Of a stretch of DNA of 64,000 bases, positions 57,366 through 64,000 are shown piece after piece. The notes under the pieces were generated by a model. It worked only from the letters and a program-made list of their open reading frames with translations, had not been told where the DNA came from and did not search any database. Within the stretch, counting starts at the first letter, position 1. The number at the start of each line of letters is the position of its first letter. This DNA is from Betaproteobacteria bacterium Ga0077540 (GTDB lineage Bacteria > Pseudomonadota > Gammaproteobacteria > Burkholderiales > Methylophilaceae), in NCBI GenBank assembly GCA_001464125.1, contig LNEP01000004.1, positions 174,540 to 238,539 on the forward strand, written 5' to 3'. The translations under genes were made by a program, and so were the position numbers.

Positions 57366-57843
57366 TTAGCGGGCGATGTAATATACGAGCGCATAATTAT
57401 CAGCCGCCGCACGTTGCTGTGGTATAAAGCTAGGCGCGATCTTTTCTAGGTCAGCGATAGTTAAGGTGCCTGCGGCTTTTTTTAAGTTAATCAAAGCGAC
57501 TAGATAATTGTAACTGGCCAACGATAGTTCCCGTTTAGCTTCAAATAATTGCTGGCGCGCTTCGAGTACATCTAGATTGGTACGCACGCCTCCCATCAAA
57601 CTTTTTTGGTGGCGGTCACTAATAACTCTGCGGAAACCACTGCTTGTTGCAGCGCGTGTATCTTGAGGCTGCTACTCAGCACCAGATTGTACTGTTTACG
57701 TAAATCCAATAGCACTTCGTTGGTTTTGGTTTCTAATTCATCTTGGGATTTTTTATAATTGGCCTCTGCTTGCGCCGTTAGCGCGTTAACGGAGCCACCT
57801 AAATAAATAGGAATATTGAGTTGCAGCCCGAAGCTCTCTTGTC
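57366..57843 (-). pseudogene. TolC-family outer-membrane protein, 5'-truncated and frameshifted
   Basis: Reading the minus strand from about 57843, one frame gives ESFGLQLNIPIYLGGSVNA, then the helix with AEANYKKSQDELETKTNEV, down to VTATKK, where it hits TGA. The next frame continues as SLMGGVRTNLDVLEARQQLF and runs to the natural end at 57366. A single A missing from the run of six near 57600 explains the break. Only about the last 160 residues of a roughly 440-residue TolC remain; the front is lost at a junction near 57845. It was probably the outer-membrane part of a type I secretion system, now dead. Confidence 0.85.
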
Positions 57844-57846
57844 AAA

Positions 57847-57877
57847 AGTCTGCTTTTTGGAAGCCTGAAAGCAGACT
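57847..57877. repeat. 10-bp-arm hairpin at the TolC truncation junction
   Basis: AGTCTGCTTT and AAAGCAGACT form a perfect inverted repeat with an 11-nt loop, directly beside the point where TolC homology stops. The 165 bp from here to the IS3 element contain no recognisable gene. The hairpin may belong to the end of a lost mobile element or be a recombination hotspot. Confidence 0.5.
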
Positions 57878-58072
57878 ACACTAAATTATGCATTCGACCC
57901 ATAGTCGCCGTTCGTCTATTTTGGCAAGCTGTTACCGAGGTTGCCGAGTTGACCAAAGAGCCCTCAGTCCAGTATATGTAATGTGAGGTAAAAAATTGAG
58001 ACTAGTGACTGACGATACCCACATCGCGCATTTGACTTGGCGGTGGACTTCCCCCAATAATGTAGACATTTT

Positions 58073-58933
58073 TCAATGTCCGAATTGTTGTTGTTCAAAC
58101 TGAACGGGGCTTAAATAATTCAAATAACTATGCCTGCGTACACGATTATAAAACACTTCGATGTAATCAAATATCTCTGCTTTTAGCTCCTCTCTTGTGT
58201 TGTAAATTTTACCCCGAGTTTTCTCTTTCTTTAGACTACTGAAGAAAGACTCCATGGCTGCATTATCGTAGCAATTGCCACGACGACTCATGCTGGTCAC
58301 AAAGTTGTTTTCCTTGCACCAGCGATTAAAATCATCACTGCCAAATTGGCTACCTTGATCTGAGTGAATCACTACAGGCTGTTTAGGCTGTCTACGCCAT
58401 TTAGCCATTAGCATCGCATCCAAAACCAATTCGGTACGAATATGCCCCTGCATGCTCCAACCCACTACCGCGCGTGAGTACAAATCAATCACCGCTGCTA
58501 AATAAAGCCAGCCTTCATGAGTGTAGATCTGGGTGATGTCCGTGACCCAGGCCTCATCAGGTGCAGATACTACAAATACTTGACGCAAGCGATTGGGTGC
58601 TGCAGTCGCAGGCTTACCAGCTTTGTAGCGTGCACGGCGATAGCCACGCACAGCATGAACCTTGGCTTGGTGCATCAACTTAGCGACACGGTTCTCACTA
58701 CACGCTAAGCCGGCAGCTTTGCAGTCACGGTAGATCCTTGGACTGCCGTATATGTTGCCGCTTGCAGCAAAGAATTGTTTGATTTCACCTAACAGTACTG
58801 CGTTATCTAATGCGCGGGCAGAATCTGGATTGCAACTCCATGCATAATAACCACTCCGATTCACATTCAGCACCTGGCACATCGTAACGACCTTAAAATG
58901 CTTGTTGTGCGCTTGGATAAATTTGTACTTCAC
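58073..58933 (-). CDS. IS3-family transposase OrfB (DDE integrase)
   Basis: 286 residues. rve integrase core with DDE residues in AWVTDITQIY, VIHSDQGSQF and NAAMESFFSSLKKE; HTH_21-like region with YGSPRIYRDCKAAG. Made as an OrfAB fusion by -1 frameshifting. It overlaps orfA by 4 nt. All catalytic residues are intact, so the element may be active. Confidence 0.95.
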   Translation of the reverse strand: MKYKFIQAHNKHFKVVTMCQVLNVNRSGYYAWSCNPDSARALDNAVLLGEIKQFFAASGNIYGSPRIYRDCKAAGLACSENRVAKLMHQAKVHAVRGYRRARYKAGKPATAAPNRLRQVFVVSAPDEAWVTDITQIYTHEGWLYLAAVIDLYSRAVVGWSMQGHIRTELVLDAMLMAKWRRQPKQPVVIHSDQGSQFGSDDFNRWCKENNFVTSMSRRGNCYDNAAMESFFSSLKKEKTRGKIYNTREELKAEIFDYIEVFYNRVRRHSYLNYLSPVQFEQQQFGH

Positions 58934-59214
58934 TCGGGGTGATTTGCAAAGTACACCGCGGCCTTTTTTAGGATTTCTCGCTCTTCAGTGGCTCGTTTCA
59001 ATGCTTTGTTCAGTTTGACTATTTCAAGCTTTAAGCTGGCAACATCTTCGCTATCAGGCTGCTTTAATTGCTTCTCAGCTTTTGCTTTCCAGCGATATAA
59101 GCTTTTATCGGTGATGCCCAGGCGACTAGCAACTTCAACTGCGCTGTGACCTCGTTCTGTAATTTGTTTAAGCGCTTCTGCCCTAAACTCGTCCGTATAT
59201 CTGATGCCTCTCAT
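58930..59214 (-). CDS. IS3-family OrfA (helix-turn-helix)
   Basis: 94 residues. HTH RYTDEFRAEALKQITERG...SAVEVASRLGITDKSLYRW, then a leucine-zipper-like coil (LKLEIVKLNKALKRATEEREIL). An A6G slippery run (CTAAAAAAGG on the minus strand, near 58963-58970) precedes the end and would shift ribosomes into orfB. AAGGAAG lies before the ATG. Confidence 0.93.
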   Translation of the reverse strand: MRGIRYTDEFRAEALKQITERGHSAVEVASRLGITDKSLYRWKAKAEKQLKQPDSEDVASLKLEIVKLNKALKRATEEREILKKAAVYFANHPE

Positions 59215-59274
59215 TTAACTTCCTTTTAGTGATTTCAGACATTATCAACTGTCTACTAAATCGGGGGAAGTCCA

Positions 59275-59468
59275 TTACTCATCTCTCTCAATGAAACAGA
59301 AATGCCTTTACTTGCAAAATTAGCTAACGCTCTCGCACCTTGACTCAATGTTACCTTTGAAGAGTCTGAAGAAGTAATCAATGCAGACACCTTAGAGGTT
59401 TTACTTGCTCGTTTATTGTTGCTTGATAATTGATATTTAGAGGCCCCAATAGTACTAATTGTAGACAT
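59275..59468 (-). pseudogene. Small unknown gene truncated by the IS3 element
   Basis: From the ATG at 59466-59468 (AAAGG upstream) the frame encodes MSTISTIGASKYQL... then SSDSSKVTLSQGARALANFASKG, and runs into the IS end, gaining a few foreign residues. About 64 native residues remain. The KVTLSQGARALA segment resembles the VTLS-x-x-A-x-A pattern seen in short regulatory or surface proteins, but I cannot name a family. No matching remainder is found on the other side of the IS. Confidence 0.6.
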
Positions 59469-59490
59469 AAATAACCTTTCTAAAAATGAT

Positions 59491-59528
59491 AAAAACAAAA
59501 CCTGGCAACCTAATTTGCAGGCTTTTTT
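59491..59528. terminator. Bidirectional terminator-like hairpin in the leader of the truncated gene
   Basis: The stem CCTGgCAA / TTTGCAGG region (59501-59521) is flanked by an A-rich run on the left and TTTTTT on the right, so it reads as a terminator on both strands. It lies only 33 nt upstream of the truncated gene start, where it could attenuate that gene. Confidence 0.6.
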
Positions 59529-59780
59529 GATTAAGATAGTGATTAAATAAACATTAATTAGATTACTTCTATAGAGCCTAGAGTTAGCTTATTAACTGAG
59601 CCATGATTAAAGGTGGGGGGAAGTGGCGTATGGATTTTGAAGTAAATTAGAATATGATGATTAGTTGAAATCCAGCTGCATAAATTTATGGCCTATTCAT
59701 TTTGAATCAATTTGGCTCTACATATTAATTACTCATTCAAATAGTATAACTACTACTCTATTTAAAAAGGAATGATTAAG
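59529..59780. other. AT-rich intergenic region
   Basis: Between the hairpin and the azoreductase gene I see no gene. The AT-rich stretch just before the azoreductase should hold its promoter, but no convincing -35/-10 pair with correct spacing stands out. Confidence 0.4.
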
Positions 59781-60419
59781 ATGAGACTCATGCATGTAGA
59801 CGCAAGTCCTAAAAGTTTGCGTTCAAACTCAAAGATGTTATCCGCTTATTTTGTTGACTTACTAGAACAGCAAATCCCTGAATTAGAAATTGATTATCTA
59901 GATCTATCAGTTGATACTCCACCACATGTGAGTGGTGATTTTGCTAAAGCGACCTATACGCCTGCAGCGGAAAGAACGGAAGAAATGAAAAAGGTTTTGG
60001 AGTATTCCGATAAGTTATGTGCGAGGGTTTTAATGTCAGATATGTTGGTTTTTGCCATGCCTATGTATAACTTTTCAATGCCATCAAGTTTCAAAGCATT
60101 TATTGATAATTTGGTAAGGACTAACCTGACTTATAATTTTCTTGCTGATGGAACCACGACTGGAAATCTTACGCGTCAAAAGGTAATTTTTATTACTTCA
60201 AGAGGAGCTGATTTAAGGCCTGGATTGAGCCCATGGTCTCATATGGATGCACTAACTCCAGCACTTCGTTCCCCGTTTGCTTTTTTAGGTGTTGAATCCC
60301 CTTACTTTGTTGATGCGCAACCACTTCAATTTTCAGATCAGGTCGCACGAGAGGAAGCGCTGATGCGAGCTACTAATGAACTTCAAATTGTATCTAACGA
60401 GTGGATTAGCCAGCTATGA
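59781..60419 (+). CDS. azoR: FMN-dependent NADH-azoreductase / quinone reductase (AzoR family)
   Basis: 212 residues from the ATG at 59781, chosen because AAAGGA is 9 nt upstream; the ATG at 59772 abuts the RBS. Flavodoxin-like fold: RLMHVDASPKSLRSNSK binds the FMN phosphate, MPMYNFSMPSSFKAFIDNLVR is the classic AzoR motif, and FITSRGADL follows. It reduces quinones and azo or nitro compounds with two-electron transfer, protecting against thiol stress. The gene is convergent with the broken mocR gene. Codon use and AT content differ from the housekeeping part, consistent with acquired DNA. Confidence 0.92.
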   Translation: MRLMHVDASPKSLRSNSKMLSAYFVDLLEQQIPELEIDYLDLSVDTPPHVSGDFAKATYTPAAERTEEMKKVLEYSDKLCARVLMSDMLVFAMPMYNFSMPSSFKAFIDNLVRTNLTYNFLADGTTTGNLTRQKVIFITSRGADLRPGLSPWSHMDALTPALRSPFAFLGVESPYFVDAQPLQFSDQVAREEALMRATNELQIVSNEWISQL

Positions 60420-60656
60420 ATTAAGTTCGTTCAAATACAAGTAACAACACAGTAGTAATTGATTGGAGCAGCTGAGTTTTAATACGCGCAGGAATTCATA
60501 GAAGTATCTGAAAAAACTAGGTATTCACTTAGATGCTGCATCGATCATAGCTTAATGTTGAGTTAATACATCTTTGCCGCGTTTACAACCATCACCTTCT
60601 GTTTAGGCACACGAACAAAAAAAGAAATATTATCTGAATCGGCCATACTTTAAAAA

Positions 60657-61622
60657 TTAAGCGTTAAATCTTAAAAAAGCATTGCGCAGATCAATTGTAG
60701 CCGACTCAGCAATTTTTTTATTACTAACATTTGTGAAACCTATGATTAATCCATTTCGAACTGTGTCGGTTGTCCAGTTTGATAGTGCATGAATTCCATA
60801 GCCTAATTTGTTGAATGAGTTGACGATTTCTATATCCGATTCATTGTTTCTCAATTTTGCAACGAAATGGGTACCATTTTTTGTTGTTGTGATTTCTATT
60901 CGATCTTCTAACACATCTGCCAAACATTGACTCGTTAGCTCACGTCTCTCAGCATATAGCGCTCTCATTTTATTGAGATGTTTAGAGAAATGACCTTCAG
61001 CAATAAAATCATTTACAATCAATTGTGCTTTAAATGAATAGTTAGCTCTTAGTAAAGATAGTTTTTCAGTAAAGTCATCCACTAATTTCTGCGGGACAAC
61101 AACATAACCCAATCTTAATGATGGGAAAAGTGTTTTACTAAATGAACCTGCGTAAATTACGCGGTCATACTGATCCAGACTTTTTAGAGAGGGTAAAGGG
61201 TAACCAGAATATCTATATTCTCCGTCATAGTCATCTTCTACAATCCATGAATCATTAACCCCAGCCCAGTTTAACAACTCTACTCTCCTAGACGAGGATA
61301 AAGTCATTCCTAATGGACTATGATGAGATGGAGTCACAATAGCTAGTTTTGCGTTTTCAGCATTTTTAATTCCCAAGGATACTATCATACCGTCATCGTC
61401 TACTGGTACTCTTATTATTTCTGCGCCGATATCCTCTAATAATTTTGTTGCATAAATATAACCTGGATCTTCCATCCAAACCTTTTTACCACTAAGCTTT
61501 AAAATTTTGCAGATCAATTCAAGCCCTGCTTGATACCCATTTGTAATTATAATTTGATCTGAATCGCATTTAACTCCTCTAGAAATTCGCAAATATGAAG
61601 CTAATGAATCTCTAAGTGGCAA
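60657..61622 (-). pseudogene. MocR/PdxR-type regulator, C-terminal part only, beheaded by IS21
   Basis: The frame starts at the IS21 boundary with LPLRDSLASYLRISRGVKC and continues with a fold-type I aminotransferase-like domain: TNGYQAGLELI, EDPGY, VTPSHHSPLGMTLS, DDYDGEYRYSG, and the PLP Lys in YAGSFSKTLFPSLRLGYV. In MocR proteins this domain follows a GntR winged-helix DNA-binding domain of about 70-110 residues; that part is absent here. It is therefore not expected to work as a regulator. The natural target is unknown; the convergent azoR is a neighbour but not an obvious target. Confidence 0.88.
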
Positions 61623-61741
61623 ATATGTAAATTTCAGTGCAAAAATGCACCAGATCTCTTAGGGATTTGCGTGTAGAAGTGCACCACCCTAGGAGTTGTT
61701 AAACTCTCGCAATTTTGCGAGGCTCACCTAGGATGATCTGT

Positions 61742-63235
61742 ATGGAAACCATAGCCAAGATAAGGCGGCTTTATCACAAAGAGTCGCTATCAATTCGTGC
61801 CATCGCATTAAAACTCAACATCAATCGCAGAACGGTTAAAAAGCACATAGAGCAAACGCAGATTCCCGTTTACCAGAAACCTGCTAAGCGCTACCCGATG
61901 CTCGGAGACTTTTTACCCCAACTCGACCAACGCCTGTCAGACGCACAAACACAGCCTAAGAATAAACGCATGACTGCGTGCCGTCATTATGAATGGCTTA
62001 AGTCTTGTGGTTATCTAGGTAGCTATAGCGCTGTATCGGCTTATATTCGGCAATTTGCTGATCAAAGTGCACCATCATCAGTCGCGTTCATCCCTCAGTA
62101 TTTCCCGATAGGCGATGCCTATCAGTTTGACTGGAGTACTGAAGCCGTCAAGATTGCCGGTATCGTGCAAAAAGCACAGGTCGCGCACTTCCGCTTGTGT
62201 CACAGCCGCGCCTTCTTTGTGCGCGCTTACCCCAATCAAAGAATGGAGATGCTCATCGACGCCCATAATCACGCATTTACTTACTTTGGTGGTGTCACGA
62301 AGCGAGGCATTTACGACAACATGAAGACTGCTGTTAAAAGCATCGGTGTTGGCAAAGAGCGTGAATTTAATGCACAGTTTTTAGCGCTCATGAATCACTA
62401 TATGATTGAACCCGTGGCCTGTACACCAGCCTCTGGCTGGGAGAAAGGTCAAATTGAGCGGCAAGTGCGCACCTTGCGCAAACAAGTATTTGAGCCGATG
62501 TTAGCCTTTGGCACATGGCAAGAGTTTAATACGTTTTTATTACAACAGTGCCAAGATCGGATTCTCACAGCATCGCATCCAGAAGATAAGACGGTGACGG
62601 TTGCAATACGCTTTGCACAAGAGCAACGTGTGCTCACACCATGCAAGCCTTATCAGGGTTATCGCGTTGAGTGGGTGCGGGTTAACTCGCTGTCACTGGT
62701 TAGCTTTGATGCACACAGATACAGTGTGCCATGCAATTACACCCTGCGTAATGTGGAGTTACACATTAGCGCTACTGAAATAAAAGTGATTGCTGAAGGG
62801 CGTGAAGTGGCTAAACATCCTCGCAGCTTTGATAAACAACAAACGACTTATAACCCTTGGCATTATCTCTCAGCACTGGAGCGTAAACCAGGGGCGTTAA
62901 GGAATGGCGAGCCATTCTTACACTGGCCTTTGCCGCAACCGGTTAAAACACTGCAAAGTCACTTGCTCAAACAACCCAAAGGCGATCGTGCCATGGTTAA
63001 GCTACTCAGTTTGATTGCTGATTATGGTGAGGAAATTGGTGTCAAGGCGGCTGCTATTGCATTAGACAATGAAATGCCAACGGTAGAAGCGGTACTCAAT
63101 ATTATTCACCGTCTGACAGAGCCTGTGATTCCTGTCATTGTGAGCTACGATGTACCACTACGCATACCACCACAAGCCCAGCTATCACGCTATGACAGCT
63201 TACTTAGTTTAGGAGCGCAGTATGCAGCGGCATGA
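61742..63235 (+). CDS. istA: IS21-family transposase IstA
   Basis: 497 residues from the ATG at 61742 (AGG 9 nt upstream; ATG at 61733 also possible). N-terminal HTH ([21 protein letters not shown]), rve core with DDE residues in [25 protein letters not shown] and [14 protein letters not shown], then a C-terminal beta-barrel. It catalyses strand transfer together with IstB. It overlaps istB by 14 nt. Confidence 0.95.
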   Translation: METIAKIRRLYHKESLSIRAIALKLNINRRTVKKHIEQTQIPVYQKPAKRYPMLGDFLPQLDQRLSDAQTQPKNKRMTACRHYEWLKSCGYLGSYSAVSAYIRQFADQSAPSSVAFIPQYFPIGDAYQFDWSTEAVKIAGIVQKAQVAHFRLCHSRAFFVRAYPNQRMEMLIDAHNHAFTYFGGVTKRGIYDNMKTAVKSIGVGKEREFNAQFLALMNHYMIEPVACTPASGWEKGQIERQVRTLRKQVFEPMLAFGTWQEFNTFLLQQCQDRILTASHPEDKTVTVAIRFAQEQRVLTPCKPYQGYRVEWVRVNSLSLVSFDAHRYSVPCNYTLRNVELHISATEIKVIAEGREVAKHPRSFDKQQTTYNPWHYLSALERKPGALRNGEPFLHWPLPQPVKTLQSHLLKQPKGDRAMVKLLSLIADYGEEIGVKAAAIALDNEMPTVEAVLNIIHRLTEPVIPVIVSYDVPLRIPPQAQLSRYDSLLSLGAQYAAA

Positions 63236-63947
63236 ATGTATTGCATTGCTGGCAGAATTGAAGCTAGGCGCCATGGCAGAAGCTTGGGATGAAATCGTGA
63301 CTGATGGCATTGCACGTAAACGCTCTACTTCAGACATTATTGGTCGATTATTACAAACAGAGTTAACGGATCGTCAGCGTCGCAGTGTGCAATATCGCAT
63401 TACGCAAGCCAAGTTCCCACAACATAAATCGCTCACGACATTTAAGTTTGAGCAATCCCCTGTGCATCAACCCAGCATTGAGTTACTGCTTGATGGCGAC
63501 TATATCAAACAAAAGCGTAACGTCATCTTTGTGGGTGGTCCTGGGACAGGTAAAACACACTTAGCCAGTGCAATAGGCGTTGACGCCGCAACTAAGGGCG
63601 CTAGAGTGCGTTTCTACAATGTACTGGATTTAGTCAATCAGCTAGAGTTGGACAAAGATCAACAAAAACACAAGCTGGCGCAGCAACTGACTAAATACGA
63701 CTTGGTCATTTTAGATGAGCTGGGTTATTTACCCTTTAGCCAAAAGGGCGGCGCCTTGCTGTTTCATCTCATCAGTCAATTGCATGAGCAGACCAGTATC
63801 ATCATCACAACTAATTTAGCATTCTCTGAATGGGGCAAGTTATTTGCAGATGAAAAAATGACTTCCGCTTTACTTGATAGGCTTGTTCATCATTGCGATA
63901 TTGTTGAAACAGGGAACGATTCTTATCGCTTTAAAAACAGGTCTTAA
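63222..63947 (+). CDS. istB: IS21-family helper ATPase IstB
   Basis: 241 residues. DnaC-like AAA+ ATPase: Walker [14 protein letters not shown], Walker [14 protein letters not shown], sensor region [15 protein letters not shown], and [12 protein letters not shown]. An N-terminal IstB segment precedes it ([12 protein letters not shown]). It assembles on target DNA and recruits the transposase. Intact, so the element is probably functional. Confidence 0.96.
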   Translation: MQRHECIALLAELKLGAMAEAWDEIVTDGIARKRSTSDIIGRLLQTELTDRQRRSVQYRITQAKFPQHKSLTTFKFEQSPVHQPSIELLLDGDYIKQKRNVIFVGGPGTGKTHLASAIGVDAATKGARVRFYNVLDLVNQLELDKDQQKHKLAQQLTKYDLVILDELGYLPFSQKGGALLFHLISQLHEQTSIIITTNLAFSEWGKLFADEKMTSALLDRLVHHCDIVETGNDSYRFKNRS

Positions 63948-64000
63948 ACTGGTGCACTTCTGCGCGCAAACTGTGGTGCACTTTTAAACAAGCATTGACA

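Larger units (their letters stand above)
58044..59274 (-). mobile_element. IS3-family insertion sequence, complete
   Basis: 1231 bp. Terminal inverted repeats TGGACTTCCCCC at the left and, on the other strand, TGGACTTCCCCC at the right; similarity continues as AT...GTAGACA. It contains orfA and orfB in overlapping frames on the minus strand. The 3-4 bases outside each end do not match (CGG on the left, TTA on the right), so no target duplication is visible. This suggests that one flank has been replaced by a later deletion or recombination. Confidence 0.92.
61626..64000 (+). mobile_element. IS21-family insertion sequence, complete to the window edge
   Basis: 2375 bp if the ends are as read. 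The left end starts TGTAAATTTCAGTGC and the right end, read on the other strand, starts TGTCAATGCTTGTTT; both reach TGCACC after 26 nt. A second copy of the GAAGTGCACC motif is found inside each end (left near 61675-61684, right near 63951-63960), the multiple-repeat pattern of IS21 transposase binding sites. It carries istA and istB. The last base of the window coincides with the right terminus, so the target duplication cannot be checked. Confidence 0.88.

Noticed and set aside
59491..59760. Possible c-di-GMP (GEMM) riboswitch, suggested by AGGTTGCCAGG on the minus strand
   Set aside because: The conserved GEMM core (GCAAACC and CGCAAAGCC segments) is absent; the sequence is better explained as a terminator hairpin.
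60563..60646. A 27-codon minus-strand frame (MADSDNISFFVRVPKQ...) downstream of mocR
   Set aside because: Too short to judge, without a clear RBS; could be the front of a lost gene but cannot be supported.

Overview
The window is a 64 kb piece of a bacterial chromosome, most likely a betaproteobacterium of the Methylophilaceae type (Methylotenera or Methylophilus relatives). This placement is an inference from protein style and gene orders (rplU-rpmA-obg-proB, rpsT opposite murJ-ribF-ileS-lspA, a yibN-grxC-secB-gpsA block next to gpmI-envC, a PEP-CTERM protein). No methylotrophy gene lies in the window, so the genus is not proven.

Layout. 1-7.9 kb (minus strand): the structural half of a mannose-sensitive-haemagglutinin-type (MSHA) type IV pilus locus in the canonical order mshE-G-F-B-A-C-D-O-P-Q. 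The last gene runs off the left edge. 8-15.2 kb: trmL, gpsA, an SH3 protein, secB, grxC and a rhodanese, opposed by gpmI and an envC-like amidase activator. 15.3-28 kb: a small metalloprotease-like protein, YjbQ, a REC-EAL-REC response regulator, a lipoprotein, a lytic transglycosylase, clpB with a likely heat-shock promoter, a BNR-repeat protein, and a two-gene c-di-GMP unit (PAS/GAF-GGDEF-EAL plus HD-GYP). 28-32.7 kb: a probable copper/metal uptake operon (DUF2946 protein, TonB-dependent receptor, copper-uptake-associated protein, PepSY membrane protein with a His-rich loop). 32.7-49.7 kb: mostly housekeeping (DUF808 protein, PEP-CTERM protein, sulfite-oxidase-like Moco protein, lspA, ileS, ribF, murJ, rpsT, prohibitin-like protein, purE/purK, proB, obg, rpmA, rplU, an exonuclease/GIY-YIG fusion, a MOSC protein). 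49.8-57 kb: a DUF6279 lipoprotein and a heavy-metal RND efflux operon that ends with a DUF3240 protein.

57.0-64 kb is different: a 48-nt 3' fragment of a tRNA-Lys gene marks the likely edge of an integrated element. Beyond it lie a truncated, frameshifted TolC-family gene, a complete IS3-family element cutting a small unknown gene, an azoreductase gene, and a MocR-type gene beheaded by a complete IS21-family element that appears to end on the last base of the window.

Links between regions. MshE carries an N-terminal MshEN-type c-di-GMP binding motif, and the window also encodes one predicted cyclase/phosphodiesterase and two predicted phosphodiesterases, so pilus extension is probably under c-di-GMP control. 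The putative metal-uptake operon and the RND efflux operon, each with a His-rich partner, look like opposite arms of metal homeostasis. The most unusual RNA-level signal is a perfect nested stem-loop (51194-51246) that contains the stop codon of the His-rich protein and overlaps the ribosome binding site of the outer-membrane efflux gene.
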